Part shown: positions 1 to 12,183 of the stretch, in pieces
Layout: the number at the start of each line of letters is the position of its first letter
Position numbering within the stretch: the stretch's first letter is position 1
Assembly: GCA_029204225.1 (NCBI GenBank)
Contig: CM055095.1
Location: 15,284,049 to 15,348,048 of the forward strand
Source of the DNA: Diphasiastrum complanatum
Taxonomy: Eukaryota > Streptophyta > Lycopodiopsida > Lycopodiales > Lycopodiaceae
Direction: 5' to 3'
DNA length: 64,000 nucleotides
Program-made: the position numbers and the translations under genes
Notes under the pieces: model-generated
Told to the model about the DNA's origin: nothing
Seen by the model: only the letters and a program-made list of their open reading frames with translations
Databases searched by the model: none

Positions 1-1199
1 TATTTACCAGGACTTTGGGTATCTAGATTTGATTCTAGACAAGAATCTTAAGTTTTTTGTAGTTGAAGATGATTGTCATTATCATTTTCGTATGCTTTCT
101 GTCTTTAATTACCATTGGTATATAGAACTTGGAAATCTAGCACTTCTGTCAGAGAATCCTGTTAGGAGAATGTTCCTAAAATCCCGTGTTTTCCTGTTGG
201 AAAATATTTTGGAATGATTCTTATTTTTCTTGAGTTATGTTGGATATATACTCCAGTATCCTATAAATGATTATGGTTTTGGATTCCAGAAAGTTATGAT
301 TGACGAATCATACGAATATCTAAATATTTATGGTTGACGGATCATAAACAGTTACTTAATTGTTGTTAGTGGATTATAAGGAATTGTAATGATTTTTAAG
401 TGTGATGATTTATTCTTGATCTATTATTTGAGTAAGATTCGAATCAGTGTTTTGAATCTCTCTACTCCAGTATTTTATTTGAGGACATATGGATCTCATA
501 GACATTCTCACAAGATTTTATTTGTGGAGAATTTAATTTATCTAGTGGATGTTATTCTACTACAGTTTATGGTCTGCAGATGCTTGAGTACAGTTCTTCA
601 TTTGAATTGGATCTCCAGTTATCTTAGGAGACAGACAAGTCTATTAAGATGAATGAATGCTATTTTTGTGCATTTGGTGCTAGAAACAGGAACATTTAAC
701 TCAAAAGAGTATCTGGGGTACTCAGAGTTGAGTTTAATCATTCTATATCTTAATGATTCTCCTAGAGATTCTAGCTAAATGATTTATTATATCTTAGAAT
801 TTGGATTCTAAGGATACTTGTACTTGAAAGCTTATGAATTGTCTATCAAAGTTGTGGATAATTTCAGACTGTAATTATAATTATTTTATTATTATTTTTA
901 ATTTTAATCTCTTAAGTTAGGTTATTTCACCCAGTGTTTCATGTAAGTGCTTTACATGAAGGTGATGTTACTAACTTGTGGCGAATGTAACCCAGATGGA
1001 AAATTTATCGCCTAGTGTACTTTTCAAACCTGAGTTGTACTTCAGTGTAGAGATTATCTCTGAGTACTTGTTTGATGTAAAAGTTAGACTAAGAATAATG
1101 ATTTTTTGAGGAGAACATTGAAAGTTAAAAGAACTGTTTCTGTTATTATTTCCTGTTTAGAGAGCTTCTAAGGATAGAAGCTGTTTAAGGAGGGAAGAA
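1..1199. other. AT-rich stretch with no recognisable gene; probable internal part of a decayed retroelement
   Basis: No reading frame here resembles a known protein; the longest ones (29-217, 389-652) are low-complexity and AT-rich. The stretch ends in a purine-rich run at 1187-1198 that looks like a polypurine tract, immediately followed by TGTTATGTCC, a plausible LTR start. It may therefore be the eroded 3' interior of an LTR element. That is inference only. Confidence 0.3.
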
Positions 1200-1740
1200 T
1201 GTTATGTCCATGGCCAATAAGTAGGATTCAGTATAGTCCTAGTCTTGGATACACGGTACTCCAGTAAATCAAGTTGTTAGTTATGCCACGTCATATTGGA
1301 TGTGACCCGAAAGTAGCTACTATCCTTGCGAGACCCAGAACACACTAAATGGAGTTTAGACAAGGTATGAGATAGCGTATGCATGTGTAGAGTTATCAAT
1401 AGCAATTCTATGAATAGATGGTCCATGCTTAGGACTCTATTCTAGGTGAATCTATGGATAGGGAACTTAGGGCTATGCATGGCTATGTGCCCAGGTTGCT
1501 TTTGGCTCTATATATTGAGGCCAAACTCGCCCTACTCCTCATTGTCGTCATTGATTCATTGCCAGGGTTTCACTCTACCTTCATGCTTCTTATTCCTTGG
1601 CTTGGGAGTGAAGCTTCTAGAGTTGATTGGTTGCTTCTACTTGGTTGGGTGGTTGCTCCATAGTGTGTCTTCCATTGTGTTTTTTCTTGTAAGAAGGATC
1701 TTAGGGAGCTTCTCTTATATCTGGAACTATTGCGAATGAG
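1200..1740 (+). repeat. candidate 3' LTR fragment
   Basis: The sequence starts with TGTTATG directly after a purine tract (AAGGAGGGAAGA, 1187-1198) and contains a TATA-like CTCTATATATTG around 1508-1520, as expected for an LTR promoter. I could not find a matching second LTR or a definite right end, so the boundary near 1740 is a guess. Confidence 0.3.
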
Positions 1741-1872
1741 GAATGAGTTTTGATTTTCAAAAATCTGAGTGTCGGAAGCAGTTATTTGGTACCTTGAAGT
1801 GGTTGTCAGTAGGGTTCCAAAACAGAAAGCATATACGGAGTAGAAATATCAATACTTCCATTTAATTCTAGA

Positions 1873-3371
1873 TCAAAAGTTGAAAGTAGAATTTGCCCAT
1901 GATCGTTGCTTTGTGAAGGATGTGAACCAAAATTTCAAAGTTATTGCGGATGGAGTAAGGGAGCCCAATACAAAATTGTACAGGTTGAATGCTACAATCA
2001 AGGGGCAACATGGACTTGTCTCGTCCATTCCATGGAAAACTGAGTTGTGGCATAAGAGGCTTGGTCACTTGAACTTAGGAAGCCTCAATTTGATGAGGAA
2101 ATTGGAGATGGTAACAATATTGCCTACTATAGAAGAGCACTTGAAATCGATGTGCAAATCATGTGTATATGGGAAGCATCATCAAGAGAAGTTCAATAAA
2201 GGTGGTGTTGCAAGGGCAAAGAACAACTTGGATTTGATCCACACAGATTTATGCGGGCCTATGAGGACCATGTCCTCAGGTAAAGCCTTCTATTTCATGA
2301 CCTTTATTGATGATATGTCATGTAAGACGTGGATCTACTTCTTGAAGAAGAAATCGGATGCATTTGACAATTTCAAAAGCTTCAAAGCATTGGTCGAACA
2401 TCAGACAGGTAGGAAGATCAAAGTCCTAAGATCAGATAGTGGAGGTGAGTACAAGTTTAATGACTTCAATGATCTTTGTGATCAATGTGGGATTAAAAGA
2501 CAATTTACGCAAGGTCATACTCTTGTTCTCAATGGTGTAGCTGAGCGCAAGAATCGTACAATTGTGGAAAGTGCCAGATTTATGATAGTTGAGATAAAAC
2601 TACCAAAAGATTTTTGGTCAGAAGCATGCAGTACGACAATCTATCTTCAAAATAAAAGTCCTACGATTGCCATACCAAAGATAACACCTGAGGAAGCATT
2701 TACAAAGAAGAAGCCAAAGGTGAACCACTTGCGAATCTGTGGATGTAAGGCCTTTGTACACATTCCTAAGGAAGAGAGACGTAAACTTGATGTAAAAGCT
2801 ATCAAGTGTATATTCCTAGGATATGATGATCATGTAAAGGGCTACAGATGTTTTGATCCAGTGGAAAACAAAATCCATGTAAGTCGTGATGTTATTTTTG
2901 ATGAATCCAAGATGTATGAAGACGAGGATGCTGAGAAGATAGACACATCCAGTGGGAAAGATGGTATAGTGAGGATACCTCCTGATGATGATCCATTCAT
3001 TGACCTTCCAAGTGATGAACATGAGGATACATCTCAAGATACTACTACTCAACCTCAAGAGACGAGTTGCAGAGGTAGAGACAAACCTTTTCGTGCAAGA
3101 AGGATTGAAGTTGCAGGTGACAAACACAAGGAGAAGGATGTACCGTGGGATACATTTTCACCAGGAAGCCAATCACCTGACATGAAGCTCCCTAAGTGGT
3201 TTGAGAAATTGTTGGAGAGCCACAACATGGATGACTTTTCAGGATCATCTAGCCAAGGAGAGCTACGAAGATCAACAAGAGAGAAGACACAACCTGAAAG
3301 ATATGAAGAAAATTATGCTCTCTTATCTAGTATTATTCAAAGCAAAGAAGCTTCGACTTATGGTTTTCCAA
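1873..3371 (+). pseudogene. Ty1/Copia integrase block with open frame (5' and 3' truncated polyprotein)
   Basis: The frame encodes a Copia-type GAG-pre-integrase and integrase module and is open from 1880 to 3493. Counting from Met at 1880, the zinc-binding HHCC set is visible (H58, H63, C92, C95), and the catalytic triad is intact (D123, D186, E222, with 35 residues between the last two). The C-terminal KKPKVNHLRICGC and FLGYDDHVKGYR segments are typical of Copia integrase, and REKTQPERYEENYALLSS is the usual linker before reverse transcriptase. Gag, protease, reverse transcriptase and RNase H are absent, so this is a fragment. The sequence normally reading PQQNGVAERKN before the catalytic Glu is altered here to LVLNGVAERKN. 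From about 3372 the frame runs into unrelated minisatellite repeat. Confidence 0.88.
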
Positions 3372-3475
3372 TGTATGGAAATGCACTTGAGAATGTTGGA
3401 GAATGTATTGGAATGCTCGAAAATATTGGGAAATGTGTGGGAATGCTTGGTAATGTTGGGGGCCACCATCAAGTA
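3372..3475 (-). repeat. GCATTCC/ACATTNNC minisatellite, copy A (minus orientation)
   Basis: On the minus strand this reads as degenerate tandem units of the type AAGCATTCCCACACATTT, AGCATTCCAATACATTCTCC. The same repeat occurs in the opposite orientation at 7240-7575. In both places it lies just where a Copia protease/pre-integrase junction should be. Confidence 0.7.
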
Positions 3476-3527
3476 ATTGGCCAACACTTTTAAGATTCTT
3501 TGTAATCTTGGGAACAAAAAGAACCTT

Positions 3528-4600
3528 TTAAAGAGAGAGAACTTTTGATGATGCAAGCTTCAAGGGAATAGTCCCTACTCCTTCAATTTTGCACTCTTGA
3601 TCACTCACAATATATATAGACTTCTTGATTCCTTCATAAGGCATAATAGATGAGAAGGAATCCTTGGAGCTACACATATGAGATGATGCTCCACTATCAA
3701 TATACCAAGAATCATCTTTCTTGAAGGTGGAAGAGGAGAAGCTTGATGCCATAAGTGAGCATTCTCCATCATTTGCAATAAAGTCTTCTTTCTCATGAGA
3801 GATGTTGGCTTGCTTGAATTGGTTCTTCTTCTTGAAGCAATTGGTGGCATAGTGGTCTTTCTTGCCACAAAAGAAGCACTTAACATATTTTTTCTTCTTC
3901 TTTGAAGTAGAATCTTGAGAGGAATCATAATCCTCTTCATCTAGGTCTTTTGCTTTGTCCTTAGAGAAGTGTTGGTGTTGCTTTTTGCTCCTCTCTTTCA
4001 AGCTTGGCAAATAGAACTTTGCCATTACCATTATGATTGAGTGACAATTTGTCCATCCTTAATAGCTTGTTCTCATGCCTTGATTCTTCAGCTATTAGCA
4101 CTCCTTGCAAAGCCTCCAAGGTTGGTAGCTCCTCCTTGATAGCATAGGATTGGACAAGTCTCTCATATTCATCCTTCAAGCCATTGAGTATGACTTGGAC
4201 TACCTCACTTTGTTTAATGGAATCTCCAATACAAGCAAGCTCCCTATGAATGTCTTTCACTCTCAAAACATAATTGGTGGCACTCTCATCACTCTTTTGA
4301 CAACTTTGTAATACTTGATGTGAGAAGCCTAGAGGTATTTTTGGCCTCATAGATTGCTTTGAGAGTATCCCAAGCATCCTTGGCTAAAGTACAAGAACCA
4401 ATCTCTCTCAAAATCTCATTAGAGACATTCATCTTGATATAATGGAGAACCATCCTAGCTCTCTTCTTATGCTTTTGTACTTCCTTGAGGCTCCTCCTCA
4501 ATCCCAGGTACAATGTCCATCACATCTTGGAGTATCAAGATTGACTCCATTCTAACCTTCCAAATAGAATAGTTGGATTGGAAGTAGATAGTCTCTCACT
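3528..4600 (-). pseudogene. Ty1/Copia gag and protease relic (minus strand)
   Basis: Read on the minus strand from about 4600, this encodes a Copia gag (UBN2 type): a fragment resembling SNYSIWKVRMESI near 4580, then an AWDTLKAIYE segment (near 4390), then a region ending in a canonical CCHC zinc knuckle, CFFCGKKDHYATNC (about 3895-3850), followed by the retropepsin active site WYIDSGASSHM (about 3705). Frame changes near 4370 and 4000 break the polyprotein into three pieces. After the protease start the frame ends at 3528 and passes into minisatellite DNA. No upstream LTR or primer-binding site is evident. It is orientated opposite to the integrase block at 1880. Confidence 0.88.
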
Positions 4601-4619
4601 AGATTCCAATAGAAAAGAA

Positions 4620-5230
4620 ACACATAGATGCCATGTACCTGTTTCATATCTTTACATGCATCTATCTTTTCCTCCATCAGTATCCTAAGATAACAACCAT
4701 TTGTACCATTATTCACACACCTCCCTTCTGTCCTTTTGATTTTCCTTGGTGTCTTAATCTCTCAGTCTTTGGTCTACTTCTTTTCTTCTCTTGTTCACCT
4801 CTGAAAAAAAAATATTGAGACACCACAGTTGTACAACCCTTAAGCCCACAATTGTCTCCTTGTAATCACAAACTTAGACAGCCAATTTATTTGAAGAACG
4901 TCTACAACGAGCTTCTGGCTGATCTCCAGCAAAGGGTAACCAATCCTGTCATAATTTCAAGTTCAGATGTTAAGTTTAATACTTTGAAGTCATTGAAGAC
5001 TTGACCATCTTCAAGGACTTCCACAAACTAGCATTTAGAACAAGTTTGCAGATTTACATTACTTTTTGAATAGTCTGCAAAAATACACTAAGTGTCGCGA
5101 CAGTCTATAAAAATGAACTATGTTTTCCACAATGTCGTCTTTTTCGCATTTTTCCAGAATGCAACACTTAGGCACAATTCAAAAGTTTAACTATTTTTAA
5201 CACCTTCGGCTTTTTCGCATTTTTTTCGAA
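4620..5230. other. non-coding stretch between Copia relics, with local hairpins
   Basis: No coding sequence was recognised. Near 5210-5240 there is an inverted repeat, TTCGCATTTTTTCGAAAAATGCGAA, just before a long GA microsatellite. A related motif, CACCTTCGGCTNTTTTGCA, recurs at about 5390. Confidence 0.4.
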
Positions 5231-5235
5231 AAATG

Positions 5236-5345
<110 letters not shown>

Positions 5346-5531
5346 CCAAAGGTCATCTATTTTCATAAGCTAAACTATCTTTCTAAGAGCACCTTCGGCT
5401 ATTTTGCAAAATCCCGAAGAGAGAGAAAATGTCGAAGGTCGTCTATTTGAACGAGAAACGTTCCCAGTCACTTCCTAAAATTTGAGAAGTGAAAGAAAGC
5501 CACTTCACGTAAAATTTGAAGTGAGAGAATC

Positions 5532-5878
5532 TGTGACATCCTTGTCCACGTCAACATTCCTTACGGGTTGACAGTATACACCATGTATAGTTGTCACAAA
5601 AGCCATATACTTCTAAGTACAATGGCTTACCCAATTAGGTGACAAACATTTAATGTACTTAATACATGGATGCAATCTATAAATAGATCGTCCCAACACA
5701 GATTACGTGAGAGACGCTCCATCCATGAGATGTATTATTTGAGCCTCCCAGTTACGGTGTCATTCTATTTGTAACTGCCATTGTTGTGCTTCAGTGTAAC
5801 ATAGCAGCAATACGCTTTTCTATTTGTGTATAACGTAGATGAATGCTTATTGTGATTTGAATGCACTCTATCGTTGTT
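5532..5878 (+). repeat. candidate LTR or promoter fragment
   Basis: The sequence begins TGTGACATCC, has a TATA box (CTATAAATAGATCG, about 5677-5690), and leads into a Copia integrase relic. The expected gag, protease and primer-binding site between LTR and integrase are missing, so if this is an LTR the interior has been deleted. Ends are uncertain. Confidence 0.35.
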
Positions 5879-6560
5879 TCATCACGCTTGTTTACTTTCA
5901 TAGATGATTATTCTAGATGGTCTACAGTCATGTTCATTAAGCACAAATCTGAAGCCTTTGAATGCTTCAAGAGATTCAAGGCCATGGCTGAGACACAAAC
6001 ATCTACAAAAGTGAAGGCACTCCGAACTGATGGTGGCGGCGAATACCTCTCTAATGAGATGCCCGACTACATGGCTGAACATGGTATTAGAAGACAGTTC
6101 ACCACTTCCTATTCACCTCAACAGAACGAGATTGCAGAAAGGAAGAATCGAACTCTTCTCAACTCAGCCAGATCAATGCTACATCAAGCACACCTACTTG
6201 CAAAGTTCTGGGCAGAAGCTACTGCCACAGCCTATTACATGTAGAACAGATCCAGCACCAAAGCCGTCAACAACAAAACTCCTCATGAAGTTTGGCATGG
6301 GCACAAGCCTAGTGTCAGCCATTTAAAAATCTCTGGTTGTATATGTTTTGTTCACATTCCTAAATAGCTTAGGAAGAAACTGGATCATAGGACAAATAAA
6401 TGTATTTTCATTGGCTATCCTGGTGAACATAAAGCTTATAAAGTTTATGATCCATCCACCAATGTAGTATTTGTCTCTAGGGATGTAATATTTCAAGAAC
6501 ATACATACTATGGTTTCAAACAACCATCGATAAACGATGCTATGTCATTTCTTATGTAGC
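5879..6560 (+). pseudogene. Ty1/Copia integrase relic with in-frame stops
   Basis: The translation starts within the integrase core (FTFIDDYSRW), contains the second catalytic Asp in LRTDGGGEY (about 6030) and the catalytic Glu in NEIAERKN (about 6130), then reads through TAG stops at 6241 and near 6366 into the conserved C-terminal part: HEVWHGHKPSVSHLKISGC, FIGYPGEHKAYKVYD, VSRDVIF. The zinc-binding N-terminus and first catalytic Asp are absent. It belongs to a Copia subfamily different from the block at 1880. Clearly inactive. Confidence 0.88.
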
Positions 6561-7239
6561 ATGGATTCTTCCAACGTTGATGTTCCTTCTATAGAACCTG
6601 CAGCTACAGCTACAAAAGCCGAGCAGCCGACAATCCCTGTCATCAGACCAAACCAAGCCAGCTCGAGCAGATCTGGAGAAATTCAAGAAGAAGCATCCTA
6701 GTCAACCAAACGTCCGCAGATCCTCACGGACTCGCAAAGAGAGAGAAGAGGAGGAGAGGTCGCGGGACCTCTCACGTGCCCAGTTCAGTTAGTCAGTTAG
6801 CGGCCCGACGTGCTTGGTGCATTGAAGACCCTTGATCAATGCACAAAAGCGGGGAAAGCCGTCCGATCTTGAATCACACAGATCGACGATGATTATTACA
6901 CGATAGGTGGGTCGTTGGATCTAAAGGGTCCTTGGATTGATGTGAAAAAGCCTGAAGGGGTCTGAAGTGCAAAGTGCATTGCAACTTCATTAAAATCTTC
7001 AAACTAAAAAAATTGTTGGGTCCCAAGTTTTTGAAGGGTGACGTTTCTTCACACTGACCTTATTTTCACCTCCTTTAGCCTATTTTGGCCAAACGAAAGG
7101 CTATAGCCTCCAAACGAAGGGCACCCTGACTGTACCTGCAAGCCTTGTAAGCCAGTGTCGTTCGTTGTTAGCATCTTTTGCTCTTGACAAAGGGGTAGTC
7201 TTACCATGTATCCATTCTTTTGCTTTAAACTACTTGAGT
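6561..7239. other. unassigned GC-richer sequence
   Basis: A short continuation of the Copia linker (proline- and serine-rich, to about 6660) is followed by sequence without recognised coding content. At 7015-7050, GTTGGGTCCCAAGTTTTTGAA leads into the minisatellite. I see no gene here. Confidence 0.4.
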
Positions 7240-7575
7240 TCTTTTGCATTCCAATGCATTCCCAAAAACACATTCCCACACATTTGTAAGTGCATTTTCA
7301 CACATTTTCCAACTTTTTGAAGCATTTTTGCACATTTTGAAGTGCATTCCCCTAATTTCCAAGCATTTGCACACATTTTCAAGTGCATTCTCATGCATTG
7401 CAACATTCTTGGGCCCCAACATCTTCAAGCATTCCCATGCATTCCTCAACGTATCCACACATTTCCATGTATTTTCATGCATTACCAAGTGCATTCTCAT
7501 GCAATTCCCAAGTTCCTAAGTGCATTCCCAAGCATTTCACATGTTTCCAAGTGCATTCCCATGCATTGACAATTG
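7240..7575 (+). repeat. GCATTCC/ACATTNNC minisatellite, copy B (plus orientation)
   Basis: Degenerate tandem units of about 18-25 bp built on AAGTGCATTCCCA and CACACATTTTCC repeat about fifteen times. The repeat is open in several frames purely because of its composition. It is the inverted counterpart of the repeat at 3372-3475 and runs directly into a Copia pre-integrase reading frame. Confidence 0.85.
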
Positions 7576-8098
7576 TGTGATCAAGAAGGATGATGAGATC
7601 CTTGCTCATGGATCAAGATATGAAGGCATCTACAAATTGGATTCAAGAGAGAGTGCAAAATCTCTTGATGTTGCTTATGTATCCAAGCTTTCAAAGGAGG
7701 ATGATCACACAAGATGCACATGTTTATATCTTCTCTCTTCAAGATTTGTGGTGCATGATTATTTCCTATTATTCAAAGCATATGTTGATCAAAACTTTGA
7801 GGAGTGATGGAGCTCTTGGAGGAAATACACCATATGAAGTATTATTCAAGAAGCCTAAGGTTGATCACCTTAGTGTCTTTGAAGGTTCTTGCTTTGCACA
7901 TGTTACCTTGGAAACAAGGAGGATGAATGATCCAAGCTCATGGATCATGGTTGGATGTTTATCCACCAAGGAGGCCCATAAAGCCATTATACTCTCTATT
8001 TCAAAAGTTTTTGAGAGTAAAGAAGTCATATTTTATGAAGATCTACATTTAACCTTGGAAGGGGCCAAGATCAAGGCATCTCAAGATGCATCTCAAAT
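7576..8098 (+). pseudogene. Ty1/Copia pol relic (pre-integrase and integrase C-terminus), left half
   Basis: The first part encodes a GAG-pre-integrase segment (NCVIKKDDEILAHGSRYEG, near 7575), followed after an internal deletion by the integrase C-terminal region: GGNTPYEVLFKKPKVDHLSVF, then AHKAIILS and SKEVIFYED. The catalytic core is missing. The sequence is cut at 8098 by the insertion of the Copia element at 8099-13212 and resumes at 13218 in the same frame. The family resemblance, orientation and minisatellite suggest it was once joined to the inverted gag-protease block at 4600-3528. Confidence 0.8.
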
Positions 8099-9151
8099 TG
8101 TTGGATTTACTCCTCCTACTCTCCTAAATCCCAATTTTAATCTGCCTCCATTCATATTGCATATTTTTCTAACGTTGTCACGCAGTCTGCATTTTTTACA
8201 CGCAAATTCGCATAGACGAAGAAAAGGCGAATGAATCGCGACACTATGTTCTTACACAGGTCATGGTGACAAGCAAAAAGGGGACACTACCTTATTGAAT
8301 GCCAAAGGTACCCTAACAGATAAGGCACCTTGTAAATCTTATCCTAAGGCCATTCGTAAGACTGACGCACTTTTGCGTCATCACCAACGTTCACTTCGGT
8401 ACTGGTTGACGTCGCACCCTTTTCACGCTCACCCCATGTAGTTGCGCTAGCAGATTGGACAATGATTGCAGCCACCCACGATCTCCTACAGCACATCCAC
8501 TCTGTACTTTCGCATCTGCACACCTGTAATATTATGTATATATACTTGATACCATCTGCGTATTCTATGATGATGAATTTTGATAAAGCAAGATAAGTCT
8601 AGAATAAGTGAAGAAGGTTTAATTCCTCATTATAGACAGAAATAAGCTCTGTAGGGCACGCGGTTTCGTCCGCTACAGTCTTGTGCTCTACCACATTATT
8701 GACTTGTATACTTGATATACTTAATATGACACAGTTCATTTGTCTAGCATTTTAGATTTGTCAATATTGCTATGCTTATTCTTCATTCTGTTTGATCTTT
8801 TTTGTTGCCCTTTCTGGTAATAGACGATTAACTTTTAGTCTTGTCTTTTGCGAATAATTCGCGACTAATTATTAGTCGAGCACAGTCTAGCTCTTTGCGA
8901 ATCATTCGCGACAGATAATTTGTCTTGCAATTCGCGACAAGTTATTCATCTAGCACTTCATCCATTTAAATGTTTGGCTACGTAATCTAGAATGACTGTG
9001 ATTTCTATCACTAAAGTTTTGTTCATTCTGACAAGCATAGTCATGCCTAGGGAGAGAGTCATTTAACTCATTCCGCTGCACACAAATATTTTTGTTCGAG
9101 TTCATTTCTCGTTCGTGTTCATCATTTATTCTTCCTCCCTCTCTCCCAACA
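8099..9151 (+). repeat. 5' LTR of nested Copia element (1,053 bp)
   Basis: It is bounded by TGTTGG and CCAACA. Compared with the 3' LTR it carries small extra segments near 8219 and 8648. Several AATTCGCGAC-type motifs occur around 8865-8945. Confidence 0.93.
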
Positions 9152-9164
9152 TGGTATCAGAACA
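9152..9164 (+). promoter_or_regulatory. primer-binding site of nested Copia element
   Basis: TGGTATCAGAACA follows the 5' LTR without a gap. It differs at one position from the usual TGGTATCAGAGC that pairs with initiator methionine tRNA. Confidence 0.9.
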
Positions 9165-9308
9165 ATTTTTATAGCTTGATTAGCTCCCACAGTACAAGAC
9201 TCTACTAGCCGATAGAGTAATTATTTTCTTGTTCTATATTTTTTAGTATCAGATTTTCATACTTAAGTCACTGATAGTTTCTCCTATCACTTAGACTAAT
9301 TCTTCCAC

Positions 9309-10287
9309 ATGGATTCCCAAGGGAAAGTCAGTCCTCTCATGGACAAGCTTGATGGAGCCAATTATAATCTGTGGAAATTTAAGATGAAGACTGTACTAAT
9401 GGCAAAAGAATTGTACGGCGTTGTTACAGGTGCAGAAGGGAAACCCGAAGTGGACGACTTGGAAATCGCCAGATGGAAGCTGAAAGATAAAAAAGCTTTC
9501 GCCCTGATCATCCTCAACACAGATCGGCCATGTATTTGAGGCCCAGACTTCGAAAGAAGTTTGAGACATCTTGAGCACGCTATACGAAGTGCGAGATGTA
9601 GCTTCTAAACTACATCTCAGGAAGAAATTCTACTCCCTCAAGATGATGAATGGTGATTCTCTGCAGAATCACATTAATCAATTCAAGAACCTGCTAAGGC
9701 AAATGGCCGTTGTCGGATCAGTCATAGACGATCAAGACGCAGTGATGCAACTGCATACAAGCTTGCCAAGTTCTTACGACAACTGGGTGATGATCATCAC
9801 GACTCATCCAGAGTTTACTCTTTCGAGAGTCATCACTATGCTGTTGTAGGAAGACACGCGAAGGAACGAAGCCTCAAGTTTCTTAGCTGATTCTCATGCC
9901 TTGTATACCAACAAGAGCACGACAAAGCAAAAGAGGAAGGAAAGCCCCAAGGCTATCAAAGCCAGACCAGAAACTAGCTCAGCACAAGGAACAGTCGAAT
10001 CCGCAGACAAAGAAAAAGTTGTTCTGCAGATACTGCAAACGAAACAACCACGAAATACAAGACTACCGAATACTTCAAGCGAAGAACAATAGCAAAGGGC
10101 AGTTGAATCAAGTGGCAAATGCAACTGCAGAAGCTCCACAGCCTATTCAAGAAGTGAATCATGATGCCTTCATGACCAACCATCAAGGAGCATCTGGCGA
10201 CAGTTCTTGGTTCTTGGATTTCGGAGCCACTCAGCACATGACTAGCCTAATTGGCTCTCAGACAAGACACCCCACGAGGTGTGGATA
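9309..10287 (+). pseudogene. gag, zinc knuckle and protease start of nested Copia element
   Basis: The gag begins at ATG 9309 with LDGANYNLWKFKMKTVLMA, typical of Copia gag N-termini. Stops near 9537 and 9847 and frame changes break it. After the second stop a CX2CX4HX4-type knuckle is seen as FCRYCKRNNHEIQDY, in which the last Cys is replaced. The protease motif reads WFLDFGATQHM, with Phe in place of the Ser/Thr of the D(S/T)GA active site. The frame ends abruptly at about 10260, where it fuses to integrase C-terminal sequence. Inactive. Confidence 0.88.
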
Positions 10288-10520
10288 GGCTCCAAGCCTT
10301 CTTTGAAGAACCTAAGAGCGTTTGGGTGCATTGCCTACGCGCAGATCCCAAAGGACACAAGGAAAAAATTGGACTTCCAAGGTCTAAAGACCATCCTACT
10401 TTGTCTGATAACACCTACAAGCTGTATGATCCTGATACCCAACAAATCTTGTATAGCTGAGATACAGTCTTTATCAAGGATCAGTTCGTCGACCTCAAAG
10501 GCAAGGATATTGCTCAAGAA
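10256..10520 (+). pseudogene. integrase C-terminal remnant of nested Copia element
   Basis: Immediately after the protease start the sequence reads DKTPHEVWIGSKPSLKNLRAFGC, then a frameshift, then DNTYKLYDPDTQQILYS and a stop. The catalytic core of integrase and the rest of the protease have been deleted between 10245 and 10262. Confidence 0.8.
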
Positions 10521-10571
10521 GAACCTTCATCACCTGCCATTGACACAACAATCCGAGCTTCTGGCTCAAGA

Positions 10572-12175
10572 ATGTCTATCGTTGACCCACTTCGAGACAA
10601 CGAATCAGACAAAGATGTTGCTGCTACCCAGCAACATCTCCCAGGAGCGATTCATCAGTCGAATTCTCCTAGAAGATCAAGCCAAGTGCGCACACAGCCC
10701 ACAAGGTATACTCCTGAGTCTACATGTCTTTTAATGCAAGAACCGACGACAGTCGAAGAGGCACTTAGCCAACCAGACTCTGATCTCTGGAGAGAAGCTA
10801 TGGACAGAGAGTATTCCTCTCTGATCAAGAATCAAACATGGTCATTAGTTGAATCTCCTATTGGCTACAATATTATTAATTGCAAATGGATCTTTAAGAT
10901 CAAATATAATGCCAACAGAGCGATTGATCGAAGGAAGGCTAGACTGGTAGCACGAGGATTCACCCAGATCTCCAATGTCGACTACAATGAGACTTTTAGT
11001 CCAATCGTCAAACATTCATCGATCCGAATGCTCCTGTCTTATGCTGCACCTATCGACCTCGAAGTACATCAACTCGATGTAGAAACAGCCTATCTGAATG
11101 GAGTTATACAAGAAGATATCTACATGATCCAGCTTGAAGGATACGTTCTAGAAGGCATGAAAACTCATGTTTGTAAACTCCATAAAGCACTATACGGCTT
11201 GAAACAGTATGCCAGAGCTTGGTTTCAGAGGATCAACACATTTCTTATTGAACAAGGATTTAAACCAAGCACTGTTGATTGCAACGTTTATTCAAAGTCA
11301 GTGTAGCAATTCTTCATTATCATCACTTTGTATGTTGATGATACGTTGCTCTTCAGCTTCAATGCCAATATGGTCAAGGATTCAAAACAGATGCTATTCT
11401 CAGAATTCCACATGACTGATCTAGACAAAGCTCACTTCTATCTTGGAATTCAAATCCACAGAGACAAAGCAAATTGATTGATTTACATCACTCAACAAAG
11501 GTATCTTCATAATGTTCTTATCAGATACAATTTGATGAATTGTAAATTAGCTCACTCACCAATGGATCCAAGCCTGTATTTGTCAAAGAACCAATGTCCC
11601 CAGACAAAGCAGGAAGAGGAGCAGATGAGAGAATACTCGTATTGATCAATACTCGGATCTCTCATGTACGCAATGGTCTGTACAAGGCCAGATATCTCTT
11701 TTGTTGTCAGCTCACTCAGCCAATACATGGCTAATCTTGGAATTACCCATTGGAAGGCTCTTATTCAAGTCATGAAATATATTCGAGCTACCATGGACCA
11801 GTGCATCTGCTATGGAGATGTCAGCAATGACAATCTTCATCAGCTCAGTGGATATTCTGATGCAAGCTAGGGAGGAGATGCAGACCATCGTAAGTCCACA
11901 TCTGGATTTACATTCTTCTTCAATGGCGGTCCTATTTCGTGGAACAGTCGTAAGCAATCCTCTATCACACTTTTTTCTACTGAGGCAGAATATATTGATG
12001 CTTCTCAACCTATTAAGGAAGCATTTTGATTGAGAAATTTGTTGTCAGACATCAACCCGTGCAGAACGCAGGACATGGTTGCAGACATTCTTGCCAAAGC
12101 ACTCAGTGTTAATGCACACAACAGATTTTGTGCATTGCTAAGTCTAAAGATCAAGGCATTCACGGATCCAGATTA
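10572..12175 (+). pseudogene. reverse transcriptase and RNase H of nested Copia element
   Basis: The reverse transcriptase starts with the linker PRRSSQVRTQPTRY and PTTVEEALSQPD, then NCKWIFKIKYN, ARLVARGFTQ, ETFSPIVKHSSIR, LDVETAYLNG and LYGLKQYARAW, all standard Copia blocks. A TAG at about 11305 interrupts just before the catalytic YVDDTLL motif (about 11330). More stops occur near 11476, 11641 and 11868. The RNase H part shows SDAS, KSTSGFTFFFNG and STEAEYIDAS, and ends with DMVADILAKAL. The stops make it inactive. Confidence 0.9.
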
Positions 12176-12183
12176 AGGGGGGA

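Noticed and set aside
7244-7580. His/Ser/Phe-rich frames that look like zinc-binding repeats
   Set aside because: They are artefacts of the GCATTCC minisatellite; all three forward frames are open.
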